From positions 1,488,001 through 1,552,000 of the forward strand of contig NC_085881.1 in NCBI RefSeq assembly GCF_035222275.1: a stretch of 64,000 bases of DNA, written 5' to 3'. The DNA is from Podospora bellae-mahoneyi (Eukaryota > Ascomycota > Sordariomycetes > Sordariales > Podosporaceae). Both the position numbers and the translations under genes were made by a program. Shown here one piece after another: positions 33,901-45,063 of this stretch. A model generated the notes under the pieces. That model was not told the origin of the DNA and did not search any database. It saw only the letters and a program-made list of their open reading frames with translations. Every line of letters starts with the position of its first letter. Positions within the stretch are counted from its first letter, which is position 1.

Positions 33901-34842
33901 ATGGCAACCACCACCACTACCACCACCACTACCACCACCACCACCACCACCACCGCCGCCGCCGCCGCCGTTACAACAGCAACAATGCCACTCCTCCTAA
34001 GCATTACCATCACCCCACCACCACCAAAACCAAAAATTTCCCTCCTGTCACTACCACTGGAGCTCAGACTAGAAATCTACACCCACCTCCTCCACCTACC
34101 ACTCCCCCCACACTCAGGCGAGGAATCACCCCCTTATCGATCAACAACCCCCCCTCTGTCAACCTTTGCCGAAAAACCAAAAATCTGGACAGCGATTTTA
34201 TACGTCTCCCGACAAATCTACATCGAGAGTCACCCCCTCTTGTACAAGTCAAACACCTTCTCCGCCCACCCCACCCTCCTCACCAGCTCCCCTACTTTGT
34301 ATCCTTCCCCCAAGGCATATAAAACCCCCCTTGCGATCCCCCTCCCACCACCACCACCACCAACAACCACAACAACAACAGCAACAGCAACACCCCAACA
34401 AAACCGACCATTCACCCCCCCATCCCAATCCCAGAACATCATCACAATTCCTTTATCCCCCTTCATCTCCGCCCCGACAAACCCCCCCTCTATATTACCT
34501 GCCTACATTCCCCTGATAAGGAAATGGAGGCTTCGAATAAAACTGGACAGTCCAGCTCCGTGGTCTGGGGATCTGGTGAGGGAGGTGTTCACGGGAGTGG
34601 GAGAATTGACGTTGGATGTGTGGCAGAGTTCTTTTTGGGGTGGGGTGGGTGTTAGAACACTAAAAGGGTTCGAAGGGGTGAGGGGGGTGGGGAGGGTGAG
34701 GGTTAGGGGGATGTTGGGTGGCTTTGAGGGCTACCGGGGGTGGCTGGAGGGGATCATGGGAGAGGGGGTTGGGGTTCGGGAGGGGGAGGTATATGAAGGG
34801 AGGGATGAGGAGGAGGGGAGGAGGTTGAGGGGGTGGAGTTGA
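33901..34842 (+). CDS. F-box-like/2EXR-type fungal protein, hypothetical
   Basis: 313-residue single-exon frame. It opens with an 18-residue Thr run and an Ala run, both coded by triplet repeats. The next ATG (residue 29, MPLLLSIT) might be the true start. The recognisable core is SLLSLPLELRLEIYTHLL near residue 50 and ILYVSRQIYIESHPLLYKSN near residue 105. This is the pattern of the many fungal F-box-like or 2EXR proteins of unknown role. The middle is Pro/Thr/Gln-rich and the C-terminus Gly/Glu-rich with GVG repeats, so much of the protein looks fast-evolving. No partner is evident. Function unknown; an SCF adaptor role is only a possibility. Confidence 0.6.
   Translation: MATTTTTTTTTTTTTTTTAAAAAVTTATMPLLLSITITPPPPKPKISLLSLPLELRLEIYTHLLHLPLPPHSGEESPPYRSTTPPLSTFAEKPKIWTAILYVSRQIYIESHPLLYKSNTFSAHPTLLTSSPTLYPSPKAYKTPLAIPLPPPPPPTTTTTTATATPQQNRPFTPPSQSQNIITIPLSPFISAPTNPPSILPAYIPLIRKWRLRIKLDSPAPWSGDLVREVFTGVGELTLDVWQSSFWGGVGVRTLKGFEGVRGVGRVRVRGMLGGFEGYRGWLEGIMGEGVGVREGEVYEGRDEEEGRRLRGWS
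33904..33970. repeat. (ACC/ACT)n and (GCC)n triplet run, coding
   Basis: Triplet repeats that code the poly-Thr and poly-Ala N-terminus of the F-box-like protein. Confidence 0.9.
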
Positions 34843-35058
34843 CTTGTCAAAGGGGGATGGCTTTGAGGGGAGGTGGGGGGGACAGCGTTGAGGGCCTCAT
34901 CGGACATGGCAACGGTTGACTTTGATGGCGCCAACACTCCAAAACCTTCACCGAGCCACGGCAAAGTGCGGACGTCACTAAGTCATTGTGGAAAGGCGGG
35001 ATTAACCTTTACTTCAAGTACACGTAGTCAGGCTTTTTGGAATCTACCATCTTTTTAA

Positions 35059-36123
35059 TTCTTCCAACCTCTCTCCAACATCGGCGAAAAGTTTGATCGG
35101 CTCCCTGAGCTGCGGGCCCGGGACGAGATGCCTGATGAGGTGTATCTCGAGGGCCGGGAGAACGTCCACGAGGAGAACCGGTGGTTGAACGAAGTCAAAA
35201 GAGGGATCAAACAATCCTGGAAGGAGATGCTCTGGATCAGGGAGGATATGGAAAGGGAGATTGGGCACCTGGAAGAACTACGACTGCCGCAATGGACACC
35301 CGAGGTGCCGGCGGACTCGAGTGATGGGACGACGAATGCTGCCCCTCCCACATTTTGCACACCGGAGTGTCTCCTGGGGCTGGAACCAGGCAACAAGCCG
35401 GATTTGGATGTGAACTGCCCCAATGTCGGCAGCCATCAAAGAGGACTGAGCGGGAAGCATCGGGTTCTCAGGGCACAGTTGGGTCAGCTTGTCAGGGACC
35501 AGCTGCGGCGAGAGCAGAACAATCACAAGAACTTGTGGTGTTGCGGGGACGGCCTGCCGGGACAGCCAGGAAAAAGCAGGCTGGGCTGGCTTACGCTTCA
35601 TCCGCATGGCTACACTTTTATGGTGAAGGGGTACAGCTACTGGTGGAAACGGTAGGCGAACCGCGAGATGGATATGCACCAGAGGATTGGTGGTTTCCAC
35701 AACTGGAATGATAAACTGGAGAGGATGGTGCCGTTGTGCTTTGGTATGTTTGACCTGCCGGCTCCGTATCAGCTCGACACCAAAACAGACGACGCAAACT
35801 GGCTGCTGGGCGATAATATCGGGTACATCTTGCTGTTCTCTCCTGGAGCGGTTGTTGGAGCAAAGAAATGCTCTTCAAGCTTGGAGCTCAACGAGGACAT
35901 GGCAAACAAGCGATTAAAAACGTCTATCATGGGGCAGTATTGGATCCGATTCCCCAAGGGCCAGGAGGGATTGCCTGCTGTGTGGAAGAAGGGGCGGCTG
36001 ATGTCGATTGGCCTCGACGAGCGAGAGGTGGCTGAATGGAGGAAGCATCTAGGGAAAAAGTTGGAAGGATCAAAACGATCGTCAAGAAGAAGGTCAGTGG
36101 AGGTACACGGCGAGGTTGGCTGA
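35059..36123 (+). pseudogene. Broken member of a fungal protein family of unknown function
   Basis: One frame carries recognisable sequence from about 35059 to 36123 but is interrupted by an in-frame TAG at 35653-35655, with no plausible intron around it. No start is visible (TAA at 35056-35058), so the 5' part is lost or in an unseen exon. Upstream of the stop: NCPNVGSHQRGLSGKHRVLR and LTLHPHGYTFMVKGY. Downstream: LERMVPLCFGMFDLP and NIGYILLFSPGAV. These pieces sit in the order I remember from a large fungal family with a CPN...H motif, a GYT..KG motif and a kinase-like VP..LG strand. Because homology continues after the stop, a recent host-gene inactivation is likelier than a chance ORF. 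Function unknown. Confidence 0.55.
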
Positions 36124-36327
36124 ATGTCAACACAGGAAACACAACTACCCTAACCCTTAAAGTTGTGCACGTGCATATACACGTGCAGGTGCACAGGTGC
36201 AGCACAACACACGGCACGCTGTCTGACGCAATGACCCACTCTTTGTGCCTGTCCATCGAGGTTCTCTTTCATTTTCATTGAACATCGCGGTTGCATCGGC
36301 ATCGGGTGCCAGTGTCCTCCCGTCACC

Positions 36328-37170
36328 ATGTCTCTCCTCGAGTTCCTCTCGTCCGTTTTTGGCTGGATCTACTTCATCTGCTGGTCCCTCTCGTTCTACC
36401 CGCAGTCCATGCTCAACTTCAGCCGAAAATCCACCTCTGGTACCACGGTCGACTTCCCCCTGATCAACTGCCTGGGCTTCCTGTCTTATGCAGTCTCCAA
36501 CTACGCCTTCTACTACAGCCCCCTCATCCGCGCCCAGTACGCCTCCCGCTACCACGGCCTGACCCCCACCGTCCAGTTCAACGACATCACCTTCGCCCTC
36601 CACGGCCTGCTGCTCAGCATCATCACCACCTCCCAGTACCTCTCCCCCCGCCTCTGGTCGTTCACCCCCTCCAAAGGCAACAAACCCTCCCGCTTCATCC
36701 TCGGTATCATCCTCGGCTGCATCGTCGGCGTCATCTTTGTCATCTTTATCGTGCTGTCCTCCCCGGAGAGGAACGACCCATCTGGAGGCGGCCATAGCTG
36801 GGTGTGGCTTGACGCGATCTACGCCATCAGCTATGTGAAGCTCATTGTGACACTCATAAAATACACGCCGCAGGTGCTGGTGAATTATCGGAATAAGAGC
36901 ACAAAGGGATGGAGTATTGTGCAGATCTTGTTGGATTTTACGGGGGGTGTGTTGAGTATTGGGCAGCAGGGGATTGATAGCTGGTTGCAGGGGGATTGGA
37001 GCGGGATTACGGGGAACCCGGTCAAGTTTGCGCTGGGGAATGTGAGTATGATGTATGATGCCGTTTTTATCACGCAGCATTATGTGTTGTACAAGGGGGC
37101 GGACGGGAAGGATGGGGAGGGGGAGGGGCTGTTGGGGGAGGGGAGGGACGAGGAGAGGAGGATCGAGTAG
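36328..37170 (+). CDS. ers1: Cystinosin (lysosomal/vacuolar cystine transporter, PQ-loop)
   Basis: 280-residue single-exon membrane protein. Cystinosin exports cystine from the vacuole/lysosome together with protons. The first PQ-loop is FGWIYFICWSLSFYPQSMLNFSRKST (residues about 10-36), the second is VKLIVTLIKYTPQVLVNYRNKS (about residues 172-193). FALHGLLLSIITTSQYL is in the third helix. The Pro-Gln pairs and the flanking Asp/Asn residues define the family. Seven hydrophobic segments are visible. The tail is hydrophilic and Gly/Glu-rich. It lies 205 bp downstream of the broken gene on the same strand. The human counterpart CTNS and yeast Ers1 have similar lengths plus a luminal N-terminus that is absent here. 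Confidence 0.93.
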   Translation: MSLLEFLSSVFGWIYFICWSLSFYPQSMLNFSRKSTSGTTVDFPLINCLGFLSYAVSNYAFYYSPLIRAQYASRYHGLTPTVQFNDITFALHGLLLSIITTSQYLSPRLWSFTPSKGNKPSRFILGIILGCIVGVIFVIFIVLSSPERNDPSGGGHSWVWLDAIYAISYVKLIVTLIKYTPQVLVNYRNKSTKGWSIVQILLDFTGGVLSIGQQGIDSWLQGDWSGITGNPVKFALGNVSMMYDAVFITQHYVLYKGADGKDGEGEGLLGEGRDEERRIE

Positions 37171-37987
37171 GGGCTGTGGTAGAAAGATGCTGCCTCGAGG
37201 CGGCTGGGATATACCTTGTGGCGGCTGAGATGCCCTGGGCTGGTCCTTTGGGGCAGATGGAGGTTCGGGTGGTGCCGTTCAGAGACATGGTAGACCTAGA
37301 CGGTCTGGAGTTTGGGTAAACAGTGGGAACGGGTCTTTCAGAATGCTAGATGGGGGAGAAAGGGAGGAAGAGGCAATGGGGGAGAGAAGACACGATAAGA
37401 TACCCATGATCTGTCAAAGCGAATACATAATTGCTCCGTTTGGCTTACTCACCACACAGGACATCTATCCAACAGACTGGAGTGACGCCCCACACAACAA
37501 CCCTGTTTGGGGATGTGGTGGATTATGAGAATCTAAGCATGAAAGAAGGTGAGGGCCAATATGGACAGGGTACTGGAGTTATTGGAAGGTGGTGGGTGTG
37601 GAGGGCGGTATGTATGTATACCGTGGTTGCTCCCTCTAGGCTGGCCAGCCTAGGGAGTGTTGACGCGTGCTGGTCGTTCACAGCCCGTCAGTCCAGCCCA
37701 TGATCGAGGCCGCAGAGACTCTTTATCTTCTTTGCTGTCACATTCTCGCCATGCTAAGGGTTCTCATAACCAGACCTGTCTCTCTACAGCGGCCTACAGC
37801 TCTCATCAGGGATATTTCAACTACAGTATGATGACAGAAAAGCGAAACTCTTTATGATCATCCCCCCTTTAAATCAAGAGCTCGCACTCAGGTGATTAAA
37901 TACTGTCATAATGCAAACACTCCAAGACAATGTATCCGTTCCGAATTATTGCATCCCATCCCTCCCCACTCAACTTCCGTCTATCCC
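37171..37987. other. Convergent intergenic region
   Basis: 3' UTRs of cystinosin (+) and the surface protein (-). No further gene or clear element recognised. Confidence 0.5.
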
Positions 37988-39474
37988 TCACTGCAACTCC
38001 CTAACCTCCCCATCCCCCCTCTCAGTAGGCAGTTCTGCCCCCCGACCAGGCACGTACCCCCCCTGCTGCGCCCCCTGCTGTCCATAAGGGTTATAAACCG
38101 GCGGCCCCCCAAACTGCTGTTGCTGCTGCCCAAACTGCTGCTGCGGAAGCGTCACCGGGTTCAAGTTATTATACCCCTGCCCACCAAACTGCCCCTGATC
38201 CTGTTGTCCCCCAAACTGTTGCTGTCCCTGCCCAAACTGTCCCTGCCCAAACTGCCCCTGCCCAAACTGCCCCGGCTGTTGATTCTGAAAAGCATACCCC
38301 CCCGGCGGCGGCGGACTAGGCGTCCCATGCCCCTCGAAACCCGGACTGCTCTCCCCGCCCGCGGTGCTCGTGCTCATAAAGCTCGGCTTGACGACACTCC
38401 CCCTCGGATCCATCGGGCTGAATCCCTGCCCCCCACTGCCGGGATAATACTCGGAGATCTGGTTACTCGGGTGCTGGGAGTTGCTGAAGGAGAGGTGGGA
38501 TGATGGTGGAGGTTGGGAATAGGACAGGTGACTTGATGGAGGGGGCGGACTAGTATGATTAATCTGTGCCACCGGGGGTTGGGGTTGGGGTTCAGGCGCG
38601 GGTCGGTCTCGGCGGTTTCTTCTGATCAAAAACCAGATTGCTAGACCGACGATGGCCAGGGCTGCGATTCCGCCTACTACCCCGCCGACTATTGGGCCGA
38701 TGGGGGTCGAAGGGGGGTTTTCTGGAGGGGAGGTGTTGGTGGGGGTGTTGGTTGAGGTGGTGATGGTGGTGGTAGTGGTTGTTGTTTCAGTGGTGGTGGA
38801 AGAGGAAGGGCCGGCTCGAGGGAGGACTGTGGCGTAGACCACATCTGATCCGGCTGCCACACCGCATCCCATGAGGGTATACGAATTCGGACCGTTCGCC
38901 AAATCAGCATAGATGTGCGTGAGGCAGTGGGGGTATTCCGTCTGGCCGCACCAGAGCGTGAAGCCGTTTCGGGTTGTGAAGAGGGAGCGGTCTGTCGAGT
39001 CGAGGCAGCGGGTGGGCACCGGGCAGTTGCTGGTTGTGGTGTCGCAGCAGCCGATGTGGGTGAGGAGGGCGTTGTAGTGGCAGGATTGGGTGATGTCGCA
39101 GTAGAGGGGGATTGCTGGTGTTGTTAGCTGGACTGTTTCATTGATGACAGGTGAAAAGGGGCGTGTTTACAAGCCAAACCGCTGACGTATCCGCAAGTTG
39201 GTCCCTTGAGCTCCTCCTCGCTCGAGCTTCTGGTGCCGGTGACACTGATCTGTCTCTTCCCCTGTAACCTCAGGATAACCTCATCCGTCTTTGTCCCTTC
39301 TGGCGGCGAGGTCACAGTAGGCGAGATCCCCATCATGTAATCCTTATGATCACACCCAGTCTCCTTCGCCGGTTCCCACCGCGGTTCATTATCACTTCCC
39401 CATTTGAGAGCTTTGGCATCTGCCAGCCCGGCCCAACCCAGCGCGAGGGCACCTTCAACAATTCTTCTTTTCAT
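37988..39474 (-). CDS. Signal-anchored surface protein with Gln/Gly-rich tail
   Basis: Two exons: 39474-39171 and 39114-37988 (56-nt intron, donor GTAAAC, branch GCTAAC, acceptor CCAG, phase 1), 476 aa. The N-terminus MKRRIVEGALALGWAGLADA is a cleavable signal peptide. The ectodomain is Cys-rich (TCGYVSGLA, HIGCC, TRCLDS, LWCGQTEYPHC), then a Ser/Thr-rich stalk (likely O-mannosylated). A single transmembrane helix follows (GGVVGGIAALAIVGLAIWF), then a basic RRNRR stop-transfer and a long cytosolic tail with Pro-Ser and repeated GQFGQ units rich in Gln. This type-I topology resembles fungal cell-wall-sensor or mucin-like proteins. No WSC fold confirmed; function unknown. It is convergent with cystinosin. 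Confidence 0.8.
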
Positions 39475-41007
39475 CTTTGTTCCCGCGTGAGCACCCAGCT
39501 AGGTTGTAAGCTCATAGAACAGCCAATACCACCTGCCCTCCACAGCGATATACCTCTCGTGTTCTGTAAACAAAACTGGCAAAAATCAACAACCAGTCAA
39601 ACTACCCCCAATCCAGTTGAAACAAAAAACAAATCTCCCATCAACGGTCAAACCCGGCCACCCGGAACCTTTTTAAACCACACCACCACACTCTGAACAG
39701 CAAGGCTCAGCCCAATCCCCCCCCATATCCCAGTCCCATAACCCATGTCCATCCTACCACCGCATCCTTCAGCTGAAAGCAATATTGCATCTAACCCCCC
39801 TTCTCCCATTGGCCACCCCCCTCGCCCACAAACCCACCCAACCACATCATCAAGTGGCTTCCTCTCTCTCTTTTTTGCAGCATTCTCTCCCGACTTTCCT
39901 CCGCACGAGAAGGGAAATGCGGCACCGTTTTCCCACCATCTAACCAAACCTGGTCCCTTCGGTGGCGTTTCCTACTTGCACGTCATCTCCCACCCAAACG
40001 AGGCTGAGCCTTCCTAGCGTGCATCTCTGCTGTGTTGTCCCCGTCGCACCCCAAGCGGGGGGTCTTACCCTTACCCCAAAAAAGCTTGTCCCGACGATCA
40101 TTCCCCCCAAAGAAAGTAAGAAACAAGGCTTCGGTGGAGGAACCTCTCGCCGACCGGCACTCCCATATCACTCTCCACATCAGCAAAAGCTCAGCAAAAC
40201 CTGATGAATCGGGCTTCCAGTGCGGAGTGCTAGAATGAGGTGACATTAGTTTATTCAAGCCGTCTGTCGTGCAACCTACCCACCCACCTCCCGGCTCAAA
40301 ATGCAGGGGTAGATGTGGGTGTGTGGCCGGCTGGCATGGTGATTTAGTCCAATGCTCTCTCGCATGAGCAGGTGCGGGAGCGGGCAGTGTTTTTGTTTCT
40401 CGTACGAATAGCATTGTTGATCTCGAACTGATGGCTTTTGAGACATGCATTGCATTTGTATCACCAGGCAAGGCAGACAACTCTCGTCTTCATCCCGTTA
40501 GATGGGTGTCTTCAGTGGGTTGGGGATATGTGTAAAATATTGGCACCACCATGATGAGGCTCATCAAATCCAACAGTCCCCATAACCGTCACACATACAC
40601 ACACACACACATGCAACAACCCCAAGACATCCCTCAACCCATTTCCCATACCACCATCCATAATCCAAAAAAAAGGAAAAAAAAAAAAACACGACACAAA
40701 AGTACACATTCGCTGACCTCGCCTCAAATCCAGACTCCGTGCCAGCCAGCAAAGCAACATTTGTGAGAGCAACACATCGGCCCCAAATAGTTCCCTTGTC
40801 TGAGGTAATTCCTTATTAAACTCCCCTTCCATCCTCTGACATAACCCTCAAGTCAAATCCATATCCCCCCACCCCCAAACCCCCATCAAAATCCCCCCAC
40901 CAACGTTGGCAACCCCCAAAGATATTATCCCCATCCAAATCCCCCTCCTCCTCCTCCCCCAATCGCACTCCCCCGCGCTCCCCCAAATCAACCCCCCATC
41001 ATGATTA
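39475..41007. other. Intergenic, surface protein promoter / MED5 3' end
   Basis: 1.5 kb. It contains the promoter of the surface-protein gene and the MED5 3' UTR (CCCC-rich near 40860-41000). A CA-rich tract lies near 40590. No gene supported. Confidence 0.5.
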
Positions 41008-44000
41008 TTATCCACCCCCTAACCCACTCGTATCGATACTCATCCCCTCAACAACACTGACCCCATCCCCAACTCCTTGAACTGCAGCAGCAGCAGCAGC
41101 CATAGCATCCCCATCACATCCCCCCACAACCCCCAACCCCGAAACCATATCCTGCTGCCCCAACAGCCCCGCCACCGCAGTCTGCGGCATCTCCATCTGC
41201 CCCTCAACCTGTCTATACAACCTCACCACCGTCTCCGCCATGACCGGGTCCTGCTTCTGAATCCTTTTCCAGTCATCCGCCTCATGCTTGAGCACCTCCC
41301 TCAGCGTCAACCTCCTCTGAACCGGCGGCGGTGGAGCAGCCGCAAAGGCACCTGCCCCGCCCGCTGTCCCATCGTTAGGCGTGTCAGACGAAGCCAACGA
41401 GGTATCGTTCGTCACATCCGGCGCGCAGACAAGCGAACAAACCACATCATACGCCACGCTCCCCTGCCCCGACTCCGTCAACGTCTTCAGCTCATCCAGC
41501 AGCACAGTCAAAAGCTGCCTTGCCCCGAGCAGCTTGAGCGCAGCAAGCATCTGGCGGTGGGTGTAGGCCGTCGGCGTGGTATTCCCCCCCAGCGGCGCTT
41601 GCTGGACCCAATTCGCCAGGCTCTGAACAGTGTGCCTCACCGCAGCCGAGATCCCCCCATCCGGGCGCTGCGCCTGTGGTGGTCGATTTGTTGCTGCTAG
41701 ACCACCCGGTAATGAAGTCGCATTCGGGTGACTCCCAGGCGTGTGGTTACCATGCGTCGTCGTCCACGACTCAAGCTCGGCATGGTCAGCCCCGCCCGTC
41801 CGCCTCGAGACCGTGAGGTTCTCCTTGATGGCTCTCAGCAGCGGCTCAACCTCTTGAGATTTGGGGTCCGAGCGTTGATATGATCGTAGGGCGTGCTCCA
41901 ATGGTTTGGCGACAATGTTGAGGACTGACTGAAACATCGCCGACGCCTCGTTGGAGATGGAATTTGGCCGGATGAGCAGCTGGAGAATCTTGATGATGGA
42001 CCTCTGCCCTTCTGGGCCCTCCGCCCAGAGCTGGTTGGACAGATATAAAATGGCTGGAACCAGCGAGGGCAACAAAAAGACCTCGACCAAATCTGCCGAA
42101 GTCAGTATCATCCATATTCCGGACCGAAAATGAAACTCACATTCAAGCCCACTCTTGAGCGTCTCCTCATTCAAGAACCCCGCGCTCAAGGCCGCCGAAA
42201 TCTGCCCGAAAAGCACCGGCATGAGCAAGTAGAAATCCTGCGGAGGACACGAAGCCATCAACTCATCCCCCAACCCCCCCTCCGCAAACAGCCCCTGTAT
42301 CCACCCATTGAGGTGCGAATGCTCCTGCGGACTGAGATCCGAAAGCAGCCTCACAGCATGCCCTCCCCCAATCAGCTTCCCAACAAACGAATCCAGCGAC
42401 CTCACCCCCAAGTCCGCCGGCGAGAGGTTGTACCGATACACAAACGCCATCAGCAGCAGCAACACCGACCCAAACTCTTCGTACACCGGCTGGTACTCCC
42501 CCTGCTCCTCATCATACCCCCCCCAATGATCAATCAGCTCCCGCAGCGGGTGCAAAATCTTTTGCGCCGGACTGAAGAGCAGCAGGATATCCAACGACAG
42601 CGGCTTGCTCGCCAACTGGCCGCACAACTGCTTCAAAACCATCGTCTCCGTGTTTCTACAGAGACTGCCAATCACCTCCACCACCGCCTGCGCAGCCGCC
42701 CCCACGTTCCCATTCATGTTATCCAACTCCCCAATCAGCTTTTGCGTCCTGTCCGAGTCCTGCAGGCACGACTGGACCAGAATATCCTTGACATAACGCC
42801 CTTCGTCCGGCAGCGTCTGGTAGGTAATGTCTCCCAAAAGGTTCTCTATAGCCGTCTGGGACAACAACCCGTGAAGCTGGCAGGCAAAGCAAAAGTCTTG
42901 TCGTACCGAGTCCTGAAACGACGACCCGGTGTTGGAGGACATGTCAAACATGCCCGAAAAGGTCGGGAAGATGTTTGTATCCACCTGACCCAACGCCTCG
43001 GTGATGCAAATCTCGGGATTGAACGTGTATAATGGCAAGGATTGCGCAAGAGAAACCAAAACCAGTGGCACCTTGTTGACCACAAAAGACTTGAGCAAAT
43101 GCCCGGCTTTGGCCCCCTCGTTGCGAAAGACGGCGTTCGCCAAGACGTCAAATGAGGCCACGATCAACTGGACGGCTGCTTGCTGAACATCACCCCTATA
43201 TCTGTTGTGTAGATATGTGAAGAGCGCCGCATCATCAATCATGGGGCGCCCAACGAGCTGTCACTTGTTAGCGCACAAACCATCAGATACCGGACCAACA
43301 CGTACTGCAGCGCTCAGATAGATATATAACCCAGCTCGGGTGTTGGCGATGGGAACTTCGGGGACCTGAAAGCTTTCCAAGCCCATCACGTTGTCCATGT
43401 AGCTGTTCATGTCTGAAACGGCCGGGTCCTTCTTTTCGGTCGAATCGTGCGTCGCGAGACTCTGTGCTCGGAACATGTCGAGTTGGCTAGCAATCGAGGG
43501 ATTGACCTGCATGATCGAGGGCAGAAAAGCCTCCAAACTTTGCGAAAGCTGTTTCCTGATGCCTATTGCATCAGTAGTTAGCATGGGGACATTCGGCGCC
43601 ACCGAAAGGGGGGAACTGGCGTACCTTTGGCTGCTGGAATCTGAAACGTCTTTGGTACCGTTGGGTGCGCGCTGAAGGCATTCAAAAACATGATGAATGA
43701 TTCGCGCGACCTCTCCATCTCCAGCTTACTGGCATTCAAACTGTGCATGCTCCCAAAAGCATCCTGCGAAAAGATGGTCGCAGCCTCGGTAAACAAGGCC
43801 ATCCACCTCACCAGCATCCTGGATGTCTCGACGACATCCCTGCCGCTCTTGATCCCAATTCCTTGGTTGACTGTTTGCGCCAGGCGCCAAAAGAGAATGG
43901 CCTCGGAAGAGTACGACGATGTCCATCGTTGCAGCTTCTTTCGCCTCGGCGCGCTCGCATCTCGTTCCTTGGACGGTTGGTCTTCTGGTTGTGGGTGTAT

Positions 44001-44318
44001 CTTGGTGTGTATGGTTGAGTAGTTGTAGAGGGCTTTGAGGACGGAAGCGGTGTCAACGCGCCTCTGCTTGATAAGGTGCGTGAGGTAGAGAGGCGCTCGC
44101 GGGTCGAGGGCGACATTGTTGTCGGCGGTGGGCCGGAGGAGGAGCTCGGCGATGAGGCCGGGCGGTAGGGGGTGCTTGACGAGGAGGATCTTGGAGAAGA
44201 TGCCGAACTGGTCGGGATCGAGACGTTGGAGTCTGGCGCGGGTGATGAGCTGTTCCCATCGGGCCACGGCTGCAGGCAAGCCTGTCAAGCTCGAGCCTGC
44301 TGTCGCGGGGCCTTCCAT
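41008..44318 (-). CDS. med5: Mediator of RNA polymerase II transcription subunit 5 (MED5/NUT1)
   Basis: Subunit of the Mediator tail module. Four exons: 44318-43625, 43562-43306, 43257-42141, 42092-41008, giving 1050 aa. The intron at 43624-43563 ends CAATAG, that at 43305-43258 runs GTACGT to TGACAG, and that at 42140-42093 is 48 nt and in frame (GTGAGT to CGGCAG). Recognised segments: WEQLITRARLQRLDPDQFGI near the start, AILFWRLAQTVNQGIG, LVGRPMIDDAALFTYLHNRY, and FLLLMPV-type helices with EYQPVYEEFGSVLLLLMAFV. The protein is all-helical. The C-terminal tail is Ala/Gly-rich and variable. The start at 44318 (MEGPATAGSSLTG) is preferred over a far-upstream ATG at 44639, whose leader has no family-like content. 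Confidence 0.9.
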
Positions 44319-45063
44319 TTGGCTGGTGGCCGGGGTGACATAGAGATGGTGTCTAACTATGGCATGTATCGTGGCTATCGTATGCTGTAGCAGGTCGCAG
44401 AGAGTAGTCACCTGTACTGGGCCATTGGTTCTTTGTGTGTGAATGGGTTCTGTTGTTGGAGCCGAAGTTCCATTGAGAGTGAGAGTTGCGGCGCGCGCAT
44501 TGAGCAGCAGCCCAGCAGGCCATTGGATTGGGGAAGTGGGGCTCTTCGGGGGAAGAACAGGGGCTCTGGAGATCCAGACCCACCCAAGCTTCGGCCCGCA
44601 GCAGTTGGTGTCCGGGTGGTCTGTGCACCTACCAAGCATTTAACTTCAACCTCTGATTTCCACCTTCTGTATTTCCATCTCGTGTCACGATGCTTTGAGT
44701 GATGATATCCATGTTTATCGCGGCCATTGCTAACCAGAAGGCCATTGCCATAGCTATCGCACCTGGTTGATGAACCGAGCCCTCACACCCTGAAGAGGCC
44801 AGTCTTACCTCGTATCATACATAGTGCTCCTGGGTTGTTCTGATCCAAATCAACACCAGCCCAGTGGTTAATGTCCCTTGCCTGTTTCTTTTAGCTCTGT
44901 GTAGCACCTTATGTAGCAGAGAAAATCAGCCACGGCACGGCCCCTTGTGCGATCCACTCCTATCTTAGCGGTGATTGCTTTTGACCGACCAACTCTATCC
45001 CGTCTCATTTATTTTCTCCCTAACAACCTCCTCTCACCCCAAACACCACTCACCAGCCCCATC
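44319..45063. promoter_or_regulatory. Bidirectional promoter MED5 / paralog array
   Basis: 745 bp between the MED5 start (-) and the first unit of the tandem array (+). The array side has a TC-rich leader with AACAACC just before the ATG at 45064. Confidence 0.45.
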
